A stretch of 64,000 nucleotides of DNA from Cryobacterium sp. HLT2-28 (GCF_004402495.1 NZ_SOFH01000005.1:95677-159676); one strand, 5' to 3'. Positions 44,907-53,527 are shown, counted from the first letter of the stretch. Made by a program: numbers and translations. The notes: a model not told the origin generated them from the sequence alone.

Positions 44907-45289
44907 CGGGCAGCAAGAACTAGATAGATCGTCGCGAGGGCCAGCGTGGTCGGGGTCATGATGAGGCGTTCAAGTTTGCTGCGGGAGATTCCGTTCATGA
45001 CAACGCCGAGCACGAAGTATGCCGTCATCACCCACATCGTGATTGCCGTGAAGGATTCGTTGACCACCGGCGGGACAAGGCTTGCCTTGGCCAGGGCCGC
45101 ATAGGCGAAGAGGACATATATGCCTATGGACAGGGCGCTCCCGGCTCTCAGCTTGGCAGGGAGGACGCGATGCTGTCCGCCCCAGGCCATCCTCCCCAGC
45201 GGTGCTCCGGCAATGAGCGCACCTTGGAGAATTGTCAGGCCGGCCAGAACTGCGCAGGCAAGTATTGCAAGAAACTGATCCAAGGGCAT
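44903..45289 (-). CDS. Four-TM membrane protein (paralogue of the 30845 gene)
   Basis: The 128-residue protein has four hydrophobic helices: FLAILACAVLAGLTILQGAL, SALSIGIYVLFAYAALA, TAITMWVMTAYFVLGVVMN and TPTTLALATIYLVLAA. The loop after the first (GAPLGRMAWGGQHRVLPAKL) matches the paralogue GAPWGEASFGG...GVLPASL. It begins within TAATG of the preceding small gene and overlaps the flavoprotein by 4 bp, so it is translated as part of the operon. The function is unknown. Confidence 0.8.
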   Translation of the reverse strand: MPLDQFLAILACAVLAGLTILQGALIAGAPLGRMAWGGQHRVLPAKLRAGSALSIGIYVLFAYAALAKASLVPPVVNESFTAITMWVMTAYFVLGVVMNGISRSKLERLIMTPTTLALATIYLVLAAR

Positions 45290-45543
45290 TACGTGTCCAT
45301 CCTCTTATCCGGCACACAGCGAGCACTCCCCCGGCTGAGGGAGAATCTCTTTCGGGACGCATGGCTGCGAAAACGCTGCCGGCGCAGCTCCAATTCAGGC
45401 TGCTCGGTCGCTCCCCCCTCTGCGGCACCGCTCCTGCACGCGCCGAGCGCCCGCACGGCCCGTCGAAACAAGACGAAACCCGTCAGGAATGCGGTGCCGA
45501 CAACGAAGGAGCCCCGGGCAAAGGGTGAGAATGACCTCGTCAC
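45289..45543 (-). CDS. Small hypothetical protein with one hydrophobic segment
   Basis: The frame from GTG 45543 (or ATG 45585 inside the operator) has one hydrophobic stretch, SFVVGTAFLTGFVLFRRAV, and a basic C-terminus. Its TAA overlaps the ATG of the four-TM gene (TAATG), which supports translation. No family is recognised. The start is uncertain because the in-frame ATG at 45585 falls inside the PadR box. Confidence 0.4.
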   Translation of the reverse strand: MTRSFSPFARGSFVVGTAFLTGFVLFRRAVRALGACRSGAAEGGATEQPELELRRQRFRSHASRKRFSLSRGSARCVPDKRMDT

Positions 45544-45569
45544 TGCAGGGTTCAAAGCACATCGCTTTC

Positions 45570-45609
45570 TATCTGTCAGATACATCTTACTGACATATCT
45601 AACAGATAT
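45570..45609. promoter_or_regulatory. Two PadR boxes (TATCT-GTC-AGATA, ATATCT-AAC-AGATAT)
   Basis: TATCTGTCAGATA at 45570-45582 and ATATCTAACAGATAT at 45595-45609 are perfect inverted repeats of the motif at 42723. The centre distance is 26 bp. They lie directly before the operon that starts near 45543, so this should be its operator/promoter. Confidence 0.8.
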
Positions 45610-45625
45610 GCCCGGCGATTGTTTC

Positions 45626-46108
45626 TCATTTCACGCGTCGGGCGCCGGAGCGCATGATTGTGAAGCGGAGAATCGCGGCCAACCCCATCAACGGAATCAT
45701 CGCTGCATGACTGAGAGTCATCATCGTCCCGGCGGTCATGCTCCCCACCAGGAAGGGACCACTAGTAAGGACCGCAGGAAGAAACATCGCTGCCGACATT
45801 TCTGCGATGGCTCCCCAACTGTGACGTTTACAGATCATGTAGAGGGTCATCGGTATGGTCATGTTGAGCGCCATGGCGAAGTTCGACAGGACGGGCAGCC
45901 GGCTCCACGGATCGCTTACTCCGGCGAACCCCGGCAGAAGTTCGTAGAGTGGGTCCAAGGCGAACATTCCTGCGTACATCAACACGACCATTACGGCGAA
46001 ATGCCCGACGAGGTGGAAGAGTGCTGATCGGCGCTGCAGGCCAGCCTGACCGATCTCCATCGAGGAATCACGCGAACGGACGCGAAAATGCGGCATATGC
46101 GACGTCAT
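45626..46108 (-). CDS. Membrane protein paralogous to the 34730 gene
   Basis: ATG 46108 gives about 160 residues (MTSHMPHFRVRSRDSS...); a longer form from ATG 46180 is possible. Four hydrophobic segments are seen (LVGHFAVMVVLMYAGMFALD, FAMALNMTIPMTLYMICK, SAAMFLPAVLTSGPFLVGS, LSHAAMIPLMGLAAILRF). The central block IPMTLYMICKRHSWGAIAEM matches IGMSAWMVARRHAWRGIVVM of the 34730 protein. The gene ends 16 bp from the PadR boxes and reads toward them. The function is unknown. Confidence 0.75.
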   Translation of the reverse strand: MTSHMPHFRVRSRDSSMEIGQAGLQRRSALFHLVGHFAVMVVLMYAGMFALDPLYELLPGFAGVSDPWSRLPVLSNFAMALNMTIPMTLYMICKRHSWGAIAEMSAAMFLPAVLTSGPFLVGSMTAGTMMTLSHAAMIPLMGLAAILRFTIMRSGARRVK

Positions 46109-46516
46109 AGTGTCACTTGCCCCTGGACCGGGATTCCGCAGAGAGGGCGGCGTGAAGATGGCTCCTAATCGTGAAAACATGCGTCTCGATTCATTCAAGG
46201 GGTGAAGGGCCGTCGCTCCATGCGCCCGGGTTGCTCTCACGCTACGGAATGCCGCCAACGGGTACATCGGCCTTCGGGACGTTCCCCAGCACATCCAACC
46301 GGCACCGCGGTACCACGCGATCGAGAAATAATGTTGCTGCGTACGTTGGGGTGGTGTTCGACGCACGTGACGGCGCATTCAGACCGCTCCGGGGCCGCCT
46401 GTCGGCCCCCAGATGAATCGAAGGTCAGGCGCGAGTCGCGGTCAGCCGTCAGGAAGTGGCCTCTGCCGCTGAAGGCGCCGGCCTGGATCCCGCGTCCGGA
46501 CGCTCGTTCAGAGTGC
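46109..46516. other. 410-bp stretch without a recognised gene
   Basis: The interval before the alpha/beta-hydrolase stop contains only shadow frames. No family motif and no paired hairpin were found. It should hold the promoter of the 46108 gene. Confidence 0.5.
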
Positions 46517-47392
46517 TCAGCGCCTTTCCACGGATCTCCCCTGGGCGACTGGAAGAGGCGCGGCGATGAACTCGAGGACGGCGTCGAGAGTGAGGTCCGC
46601 CGATAGGATTCGCCGATGCCCGAGCCCCTCGGTGGCGACCAGGTGCGAGCGCTCACCGTGGGCGGCGTGAAGTTGTTCCGACTGCTCGATGTCGACGACC
46701 GGGTCCACTCGATCATGAAGCAGCAGCAGAGCGACCGATGCCGGAAGTGGGTTCTGGACCCCGGAGAAGCGTGAAAGTGCATCGGGTTCGTTCTCGAAGA
46801 CCCGGCGCACGAACGCTGCGCCCAACTCAGCCGTCGCGGCCGGCCCCAGGCCAAGCGACTGCCCGAAGTAGCTGAGCAGGTATCCGGGTTCGGCAACCCC
46901 CGAAATTCCAACTACACGGTTCGTGTCCAGGCCATTGGCCACGGCGGAGATTGCGCCGAGCACGCCGAACGAGTGGGCGACGACGGCTTCGAAGGATCCG
47001 TGCAGGCGCTGCAGCTGGACCATTGCGTCGACGTACTCGCGCACGTCGGTGTAGCGTCCGTCGGAACTTCCGTTGGCCGGCGCATCGAAAGAAACGACGG
47101 TGTAGCCCTCGGCGCGTAGCTCACGGATGAGGCGGGCAAACTGGACGGCCCGGCCGCGCCAACCGTGCACGAGCAGCACCGGGCGGGCGCCGGTTCCCCA
47201 CTGGTAGGTGACGACGTATTTGTTGTTCACGGTGATGGTTCCCACGCGAGCGCTGTCGTGGGTTGCACGTTCGTCCGGGCGCACGGGCAGACGGCTGCCC
47301 ACACGCCTGAAGAGGATAAGGGCGAGTCGACCAGCCAGGCGCGGGGAGAGAGTTTCAGCAGCGGAAAAAGCCATTCGGATGACACTAGGCAT
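46517..47392 (-). CDS. Alpha/beta hydrolase
   Basis: ATG 47392 follows GAGGAGACCAGC; the longer frame from 47434 includes the operator. The 291-residue enzyme has ARPVLLVHGWRGRAVQFARL (oxyanion hole), EAVVAHSFGVLGAISAVANG (nucleophile Ser in HSFG), LLHDRVDPVV (catalytic Asp region) and GLGHRRIL (catalytic His). It is divergent from the TetR gene at 47472, and two operator repeats lie between them. It is a probable detoxification esterase or hydrolase; the substrate is unknown. Confidence 0.85.
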   Translation of the reverse strand: MPSVIRMAFSAAETLSPRLAGRLALILFRRVGSRLPVRPDERATHDSARVGTITVNNKYVVTYQWGTGARPVLLVHGWRGRAVQFARLIRELRAEGYTVVSFDAPANGSSDGRYTDVREYVDAMVQLQRLHGSFEAVVAHSFGVLGAISAVANGLDTNRVVGISGVAEPGYLLSYFGQSLGLGPAATAELGAAFVRRVFENEPDALSRFSGVQNPLPASVALLLLHDRVDPVVDIEQSEQLHAAHGERSHLVATEGLGHRRILSADLTLDAVLEFIAAPLPVAQGRSVERR

Positions 47393-47416
47393 GCTGGTCT
47401 CCTCACCAGAAGAACA

Positions 47417-47456
47417 ATACGAACGACCGTACATGTAACAATACGGATGATCGTAC
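47417..47456. promoter_or_regulatory. Twin TetR operators ATACG-N6-CGTAC
   Basis: ATACGAACGACCGTAC (47417-47432) and ATACGGATGATCGTAC (47441-47456) are direct repeats spaced 24 bp. Each contains the dyad TACG-N6-CGTA. They fill the divergent promoter between the hydrolase and TetR genes. A third copy is at 53649-53664. Confidence 0.8.
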
Positions 47457-47471
47457 TACTAAACTGATGTC

Positions 47472-48152
47472 ATGAAACCACTCGACGGTCGAAAAGTCCG
47501 CGGCGACGAGTCACGCCGCGCCGTTCTGGCTCGTGCCGTTGACATTGCGTCCGTCAACGGGCTTGAGGGGCTCACTATCGGGCGTTTGGCAGCCGAGGTG
47601 TCCGCGAGCAAGAGCGGCGTGGCCGCACTCTTCGGCACCAAAGAGCAGCTCCAGCTCGCCGCGATCGAGACTGCCCGCGGCATATTCACCGCCTCCGTCA
47701 TCGACCTGGCACGCACACAACCTCGCGGTCTTCGCCGGCTGTGCGCCCTCCTTCGAAGCTGGATCGACTACTCTGCCGATCGTGTTTTCGAGGGCGGATG
47801 TTTCTTCTTCGCTGTTTCCGCTGAATTCGACTCTCGGCCCGGCGTTGTGCACGACGCCATCGTGCGGGCTGTCGACGAGAGAGACGCATACATTGCCGCC
47901 AACATCGGTCACGCCGTCGATCAGGGAGAGCTGCTCGACACCACCGTCAGCCGACAGCTCGTGTTCGAACTCACTGCTCTGATCGAGGCGTCCAACTCGT
48001 ACTCGCTCCTACGCATGTCTGCGGAACCGTACGAATTCGCTCGCCGCGGCGTCGTATCCCGACTCCTGGCGAGCGGCGCCAACATGACGGTTCTCGCTGA
48101 GGCTGGCCTCGTAGATCCGGTCCCCGGCAAACCTGGCACCGGTCGACCTTAG
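47472..48152 (+). CDS. TetR/AcrR family transcriptional regulator
   Basis: The 226-residue protein has an N-terminal TetR HTH (SRRAVLARAVDIASVNGLEG, LTIGRLAAEVSASKSGVAAL, FGTKEQLQLAAI). The C-terminal ligand domain has FEGGCFFFAVSAEFDSRPG. It is divergent from the alpha/beta hydrolase, and the two operators between them indicate autoregulation plus control of that gene. The third site suggests a further target at 53527. Confidence 0.9.
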   Translation: MKPLDGRKVRGDESRRAVLARAVDIASVNGLEGLTIGRLAAEVSASKSGVAALFGTKEQLQLAAIETARGIFTASVIDLARTQPRGLRRLCALLRSWIDYSADRVFEGGCFFFAVSAEFDSRPGVVHDAIVRAVDERDAYIAANIGHAVDQGELLDTTVSRQLVFELTALIEASNSYSLLRMSAEPYEFARRGVVSRLLASGANMTVLAEAGLVDPVPGKPGTGRP

Positions 48153-49099
48153 CCGCCGAGAAGCGCGGTACCCAACTCGCTTCGGAAATAGAGTACAACG
48201 CGGCCATGGCGCGTCGACGTGACGAGGCGTCCGGCGTGGAGTGCCCGCAGGTGCTGGTTCACTGCGGACGTCGTAACGCCCATACGAAGGCCGAGGTCCG
48301 TGGACGAAGTTGGCTCGCTGAGAACCGCCAGCAAGGCCGCCCGGGTTCGGCCGAGTAGTTGGATGGCCCCTGCATCAGTCGCCGACGTGCTTGTCTCCCA
48401 CATCGCACCCTGGCCGCGTGCCGCGTACAGAATCATCGGCGGCCCGCTGGGATCACTCGGTGCGCTGGCGCCGCTCGTGAAAATGGTAGGCACGAAAGTC
48501 ATACCGCGCCCTGCCACTGCCTTCGAGGTCGTTAGTTTGCACTCCACCTGCACAGAAAGAACGGCGTCGGCGATGGACACCCTGGTGTCAATGGTATTTA
48601 TCATCGCGGACAACCCAACCTGAGCAATCTGCCGACCGCGATAAGCAATGTCAGCCTCGAGAAGGGTGCGCATCCGAAGCCAATGTGGTTGAAAGCAACT
48701 CTCCCAGTACTGCTCGAGAATGTTGGCCGTTCGGTCGAGAGCGGCTCTCGGATCGCCCCTCAGCGCGGCCGGTATCTCGCCATGTATAGCCTCGATCTGC
48801 CGCGTGAAAAGCGAAGGATCAGTCGACCGGAATCTGTCCAGCTCGTCGACGATCCGCGTCAGGGGACTTCCCGGTCGCGGATTGAGCAGGTCCGGCGTGC
48901 TCAAGCGCGTGTCGATAAGCGCGAGCAGCAGTTCAGTGTCCAGGCGTGAGCGCGCCTTTTCCGTGCGCCTCAGCCAGGGAAGCTGGAGCGGAAATCGGGC
49001 AGGGTCCTTGAGGGCACGGAGCGAGAGCCCCATCTCGCACAGGGGTGAAATACCGAACCGCACTTCGCCGACGTCTTCCTCGTTCAGCGTGTAGGTCAG
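48149..49099 (-). CDS. DUF5937 / ArsR-type helix-turn-helix regulator
   Basis: ATG 49099 (MLTYTLNEEDVGEVRFGISP) matches the usual N-terminus of DUF5937 proteins, so I prefer it to the upstream 49135. The 316-residue protein has a DUF5937 domain up to ~residue 250, then an ArsR-like winged helix: LGRTRAALLAVLSEPTSSTD, LGLRMGVTTSAVNQHLRALH. It is divergent from an MFS pump, its likely target. An 8-bp inverted repeat lies in the gap. Confidence 0.9.
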   Translation of the reverse strand: MTYTLNEEDVGEVRFGISPLCEMGLSLRALKDPARFPLQLPWLRRTEKARSRLDTELLLALIDTRLSTPDLLNPRPGSPLTRIVDELDRFRSTDPSLFTRQIEAIHGEIPAALRGDPRAALDRTANILEQYWESCFQPHWLRMRTLLEADIAYRGRQIAQVGLSAMINTIDTRVSIADAVLSVQVECKLTTSKAVAGRGMTFVPTIFTSGASAPSDPSGPPMILYAARGQGAMWETSTSATDAGAIQLLGRTRAALLAVLSEPTSSTDLGLRMGVTTSAVNQHLRALHAGRLVTSTRHGRVVLYFRSELGTALLGG

Positions 49100-49118
49100 C
49101 ATGAAGCAATACCCTACA

Positions 49119-49154
49119 TCAGTTCTTTTGCGCACTCACCTCTGGCAGAACTGA
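49119..49154. promoter_or_regulatory. Inverted repeat TCAGTTCT-N20-AGAACTGA
   Basis: A perfect 8-bp dyad with a 20-bp spacer lies in the 58-bp gap between the DUF5937-ArsR and MFS starts. It is the most likely operator for the divergent pair. Confidence 0.55.
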
Positions 49155-49157
49155 CAT

Positions 49158-50414
49158 ATGCCTACTGAAGCTCCCGCAATCGACCGCATCGAAGTGCACC
49201 CCGACGGCCCATCAAGCCACCAGATGTTACGAATTCTCGCCACCCAGATATTCTTGAACTCTCTTGGACGCGGTGTTTTCCTGGCTCTCACCGTCCTGTA
49301 CTTCACATTGATCGTCGGACTCAGCGTCACGGAAATCGCCGTCATTCTTACTGTCTCAAGCGCGTTGGGCGTGGCCACGTCGTGGCTCGGTGGCAGCCTC
49401 GCGGACAGAGTGAGCGCCAAGCGACTCCTTCTCGCGCTCCTGGTGGTGGAAGGGCTTGCCTTAGTGTCCTATGCTTTCGCCTCGTCGTTTATGGTTGCGC
49501 TCGTCATAGCCTGCGTGGTGAACGGGGCCAGCAGTGGCAGCAAGGCCGTGAGAGCGACCATCGTCGGCCGGGCCTTCGAAGGCGAAGTCCGGATCAGGAC
49601 ACGAGCGATTCTACTTACTGTAGGAAACGTCGGAATTGCACTTGGCGGCGCGGCGGCGAGCATCCCGCTGTTGTTGGATGCCCCGGACGCGTACCGCCTG
49701 ACAATCGGTATCGCCGGTTTCGCGACCTTGATCAGCGCCGCGCGTATCGTCGCCCTGCCACGCCGCGTCGACGCTATTGTGCTGTCCAAGGTCGATCGGG
49801 CGGCCTCAGCTCACCTGGTTGGCCGGTCACCCTGGCGGGACCCACGCTACCTGGGGCTGGCAGCGCTCTCCGCGCTGTTCGGTATCCAGTTCGGTCTCGC
49901 CGAAATTGGCCTCCCGTTATGGGTCTTGCGCCACACGCAGGCCCCGGTGGTTGTCGTTTCCATAGCTCTGATCGTCAACACGGTTTTGGTAGTCGCCCTG
50001 CAGATTCCGCTTTCGCGCGGTAGCCATGACATACGACGCGCAGGAAAAGCGGTTTCCTTGGCGGGCGTATTCATGGCTATTGCGTGCGCCGTCTACGCTG
50101 CGTCCGCAGGAGTGTCGCCCGTACTGGCTCTCGCGCTGATCCTCGCCGCAGCTGTTGCCCACACATTCGGCGAAATCCACTCCTCGGCGGGAATCTGGGG
50201 CCTTAGCTATGAGCTCGCCGACCCGCGTAGCGCCGGCGCATACCAGGGACTATTCGCGATGGCGTTCTCAATCGGCACCATGGTGACCCCCGCTGTTATC
50301 GCCGTCACCGTTGTAGACAATGGAACAGCAGGTTGGGTCGTACTCGGCGTGATCTTCCTCTCTTCATCGGCCGGCATTCGCGCGATCGCTCATCGTGCCC
50401 CGTCGAGCGCATGA
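49158..50414 (+). CDS. MFS transporter
   Basis: The 418-residue protein has about 12 hydrophobic segments. The A-like motif is GSLADRVSAKRLLLALLVVE after TM2; the second-half counterpart is weak. A 20-residue polar N-terminus precedes TM1. It is paired with the DUF5937-ArsR gene, a common arrangement for drug or metabolite efflux. The substrate is unknown. Confidence 0.85.
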   Translation: MPTEAPAIDRIEVHPDGPSSHQMLRILATQIFLNSLGRGVFLALTVLYFTLIVGLSVTEIAVILTVSSALGVATSWLGGSLADRVSAKRLLLALLVVEGLALVSYAFASSFMVALVIACVVNGASSGSKAVRATIVGRAFEGEVRIRTRAILLTVGNVGIALGGAAASIPLLLDAPDAYRLTIGIAGFATLISAARIVALPRRVDAIVLSKVDRAASAHLVGRSPWRDPRYLGLAALSALFGIQFGLAEIGLPLWVLRHTQAPVVVVSIALIVNTVLVVALQIPLSRGSHDIRRAGKAVSLAGVFMAIACAVYAASAGVSPVLALALILAAAVAHTFGEIHSSAGIWGLSYELADPRSAGAYQGLFAMAFSIGTMVTPAVIAVTVVDNGTAGWVVLGVIFLSSSAGIRAIAHRAPSSA

Positions 50415-50524
50415 TCGTGGTACACCGTTCATGGCGACCGAACGTCAGCCGCAGAACTAGGACGTGACCAGGAATTCACGCCTCTTGAGAGGCGACCCGG
50501 ACGTGTCATGGATAGGATTCCCCA

Positions 50525-51313
50525 ATGCGTCTTGACCGGTCGGGCTACGAAGTTGATTTCCTCGACACCTTCGAGGGTGACGAACTTGACCGATCGCGTT
50601 GGGTTCCGTCGTACCTTCCTCAGTGGGGTAGTCGCGCGTTGTCTGCTGCGCGGTACGCGCAGCAGGATGGCAAACTCCGGCTTCAGATCGAGTCGGATCA
50701 GCTTCCGTGGTCGCCGGAGCACAATGGCCGCTTACGCGTGTCGAACCTTCAAACCGGGGTTTTCGCGGGTCCGGTCGGCAGTGAGATCGGCCAGCACCGC
50801 TTCGCGGCGGGGTTGCGCGTCCGCGAGGCCCAAGATGAGCAGCGTTTGTACACGCCGCTGTACGGAATCATCGAGGCGCGGGTTGCTGCGATCGCCGATC
50901 CGAACTGCATGGTGGCGCTGTGGATGATCGGCTTCGAAGACCAACCCGACCGTTCGGCGGAGATCTGCATCTTTGAGATCTTCGGCAAGGACGTCGCCGC
51001 AGACAAAGCGGTTGTGGGCATGGGGTTACACCCGTTCGGTGACACGCGAATTCAGGACGACTTCGTCAAGATCCCCATGATGCTGGATGCCCGTGAGTTC
51101 CACACCTACAGCGTCGAGTGGCTGCCAGGCGAAGTCAGGTTCTTCATTGACGATGAGCTGGTCGCATCCATGGAACAGTCTCCCGCCTATCCGATGCAGC
51201 TCATGCTGAACGTGTATGAATTTGAGGCGACGGCCGCAGAAAGCTACCCCAAAGTGTTCGAAGTCGATTGGGTGCGGGGCTGGCGACCATTCTCCGATAC
51301 GACCGGTTCGTGA
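50525..51313 (+). CDS. GH16-type glycoside hydrolase
   Basis: The 262-residue protein has a concanavalin-like GH16 fold with no signal peptide: VDFLDTFEGDELDRSRWVPS, then LYGIIEARVAAIADPNCMVA and LWMIGFEDQPDRSAEICIFE. The catalytic motif is E-I-C-I-F-E, where classic GH16 has E-x-D-x-x-E; the central Asp is Cys. HTYSVEWLPGEVRFFIDDEL follows. A cytoplasmic beta-glucan-like activity or a non-canonical role is possible. AGGATTCCCCA precedes ATG. Confidence 0.85.
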   Translation: MRLDRSGYEVDFLDTFEGDELDRSRWVPSYLPQWGSRALSAARYAQQDGKLRLQIESDQLPWSPEHNGRLRVSNLQTGVFAGPVGSEIGQHRFAAGLRVREAQDEQRLYTPLYGIIEARVAAIADPNCMVALWMIGFEDQPDRSAEICIFEIFGKDVAADKAVVGMGLHPFGDTRIQDDFVKIPMMLDAREFHTYSVEWLPGEVRFFIDDELVASMEQSPAYPMQLMLNVYEFEATAAESYPKVFEVDWVRGWRPFSDTTGS

Positions 51314-51415
51314 CCACGCGGTGAGCACGTCGCCTGCGCCCTCCACTGAGGACCAGCGATAGGCGACGTTCATCAACCATCGGGCCTACAGGCGCTACTC
51401 ACCACGGCTCGCAGG

Positions 51416-52270
51416 CTAGCGCTGTAAAGCCTCGAGGGACGGGTGAAGGTGCTTGGTGCCGAGCGCGACTGCTGCCTGGCGTGTGGCCGCCAAGAGGGCC
51501 TCATCAGTGGATGCGCCGGACAGGGTGGCATCCAGATAGCCCGCGAGAAACGCATCGCCGGCGCCGTTTGTGTCCCTGACATCCACCGCCACCGCGTTCA
51601 CACGGTGAAGCCCGTCGGCGTCGAATGCAACGGCGCCGTCTGCGCCGAGAGTACACACCACTGCATCGGCGCCTCCCTCCACCCGTGCGCGCATGAACGG
51701 CACCGGTTCATCCATTCCATCACCGTTCATGAAGATGAAATTGGCCGCCTCAATGAACGGTTTGTGGAATTCGGACAGGCCGTCGTAGTCGTGCACATCC
51801 GTCCAGATGGGTATGCCAGTACCCGCGGCCGCGGGGAGGAGAGCTCGGGATGTCTCGGACAGGTCCATCACCAGCGCCGCTGCATCCACACTCATCGCCT
51901 CGAATCGGGCGATGTTCGGTGCGATGAATTCGGGTACTGACAGGTAGATCGACACCCGCTCTCCGGCAGGCGTCATCAGGTTCAGGTGCCGTTCGCTGTC
52001 GCCGGGAATGTCATCTGCGACCACGGTGATGTCGGCGGACTCGAGCGCCGACCGCAACCGGTCGGACTCGGGGTCGTCGCCCAGCACGGTGTGACATATG
52101 ACGTGGCGGCCCAGTCCTGAAAGGTGCAGCGCCTTTCCTGCAGACGTTCCGCCGATCGTCTCGAAATGCTCGAGGGCGAACTGAGTGTGGGGGTGAGGCT
52201 CCGGCAGCCGGTCGAGGTAGACAAGCTTATTCCACGAGACCGGCCCGCAGATAAGAATGTGATCGTGCAC
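51416..52270 (-). CDS. PfkB family carbohydrate kinase
   Basis: GTG 52270 (GAGG upstream) is preferred over TTG 52285. The ~284-residue kinase has HILICGPVSWNKLVYLDRLP at the N-terminus, ETIGGTSAGKALHLSGLG and the PfkB signature DTNGAGDAFLAGYLDA with the catalytic Asp. It phosphorylates a sugar or nucleoside-like substrate that cannot be inferred. It is convergent with the GH16 gene and stands alone. Confidence 0.85.
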   Translation of the reverse strand: MHDHILICGPVSWNKLVYLDRLPEPHPHTQFALEHFETIGGTSAGKALHLSGLGRHVICHTVLGDDPESDRLRSALESADITVVADDIPGDSERHLNLMTPAGERVSIYLSVPEFIAPNIARFEAMSVDAAALVMDLSETSRALLPAAAGTGIPIWTDVHDYDGLSEFHKPFIEAANFIFMNGDGMDEPVPFMRARVEGGADAVVCTLGADGAVAFDADGLHRVNAVAVDVRDTNGAGDAFLAGYLDATLSGASTDEALLAATRQAAVALGTKHLHPSLEALQR

Positions 52271-52508
52271 TGCTCGGAGCCTCAATCCTCAAGGGGGTCT
52301 GCGGGTCGGACCAGATTGACCCGGGCCGCTACGCGGCGCGTCGCCGACTCCCGGCGATCGCCACTGGCATAACTCTACGCATTGACTGAATCTTCAGCGC
52401 ACGGAATCGACTCTCGGGAACGGCCACTCCGCGGCACCGCAACCTCGAATCGGAGACCCGTGTCAACCAGGCATGTCACGGCCAAGACACTCGCGCCAAA
52501 CTGACGCG

Positions 52509-52730
52509 TCACGAGCGCCAGCGCCACCGTCTAGACCGTGTGCTCAGCTCCGTGAGCAGGTCTTTCAGCCGCCCCGTGACGTCGTGGAGATCGCGGCCGC
52601 CGGTGTCGATGTCTCTGCCGACACGGTCGACGAGTTCCCAGTCTCCGTAGCGCTTGCCAGACATGATCGGCCAGCCCATAGCGAGGCTGTGCGCATCGGT
52701 GAAATGGATGCTCGGCTGGGGGTCAGTCAT
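52509..52730 (-). CDS. Small hypothetical protein
   Basis: ATG 52730 gives 73 residues (MTDPQPSIHFTDAHSLAMGW), then GKRYGDWELVDRVGRDIDTG and a basic C-terminus rich in Arg-Trp. It lies just downstream of the metallo-hydrolase on the same strand, 45 bp after its stop. No family is recognised; it could be a remnant of a longer gene. Confidence 0.4.
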   Translation of the reverse strand: MTDPQPSIHFTDAHSLAMGWPIMSGKRYGDWELVDRVGRDIDTGGRDLHDVTGRLKDLLTELSTRSRRWRWRS

Positions 52731-52774
52731 GGAGTTGTTCCATTCAGAGTGCCGCCTCTGTCGGCGAGTGGGGC

Positions 52775-53527
52775 TCATGCCCCAAGGTCCCGCGGCACGC
52801 CGGGGGTGAGCCACTTGAGGCGATCAGTCAGACCGGCTCCTGCAAATGAAGCCACGATCTCGTCTTCTGTTTCTGTGAAGTGTTCCCAAGAGGAGTAATG
52901 AATCGGTACCACGATGTCGGCTGCGAGAGACGCGGTGAACTTGGCTGCGCTCGCGCTGTCCATACTGATCATCTGGTCCCCGAGGATGGCGAACTTCGCC
53001 GCGCCGAGGTGCAGCACCGCTACTCCGATCGAAAAGAGTTCGCTGATTTGATCAAGGTCGCTTTCATAGGTGGTGTCGCCGGAGATGTACAGGACCTTCT
53101 CTTCCCCAGGCACCCGGAGGATGAACCCAATCACGTCTCCTGCGGGACCGTGATGTGCAGGCGTCGCTGTGATGATCACAGACTTCTCACCCACCACGAC
53201 CGTGTGGCTGCTCCAAGGCGCAACGCCCACCGCGTGGCCACCCAGCCGTCCCGCACCACTTTGGGTGGTTATGACGAGCTTGCCGTCCAGCAACCTCCTG
53301 CCGGCCTCATCCAGGTTGTCCGGGTGTTCGTCGTGGCTGAGCAGCACGGCGTCAATCGGAGGGAGTTCGCTCGCGGGTATGGCTGGCATGGTGGTGCTCC
53401 GCAGGACTACCGGCCCCGAGACATACTCGGTCGGAGCGGGGTCGAACACGGGATCGGTGAGGAACGTCAGCCCCCCGAATTGAACGAGCATTGTTGCTGT
53501 GCCGATATGCGTCAGGGTTGTCTGCAT
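52775..53527 (-). CDS. MBL-fold metallo-hydrolase (UlaG-like)
   Basis: The 250-residue enzyme begins MQTTLTHIGTATMLVQFGGL and has TDPVFDP. The metal motif is LLSHDEHPDNLD, where classic MBL has HxHxDH; TPAHHGP, LYISGDTTYES and VVPIHYSSWEHF supply further ligands. This matches beta-lactamase-superfamily (UlaG-like) hydrolases. A TetR box at 53649 lies upstream, linking it to the 47472 regulator. The substrate is unknown. Confidence 0.85.
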   Translation of the reverse strand: MQTTLTHIGTATMLVQFGGLTFLTDPVFDPAPTEYVSGPVVLRSTTMPAIPASELPPIDAVLLSHDEHPDNLDEAGRRLLDGKLVITTQSGAGRLGGHAVGVAPWSSHTVVVGEKSVIITATPAHHGPAGDVIGFILRVPGEEKVLYISGDTTYESDLDQISELFSIGVAVLHLGAAKFAILGDQMISMDSASAAKFTASLAADIVVPIHYSSWEHFTETEDEIVASFAGAGLTDRLKWLTPGVPRDLGA

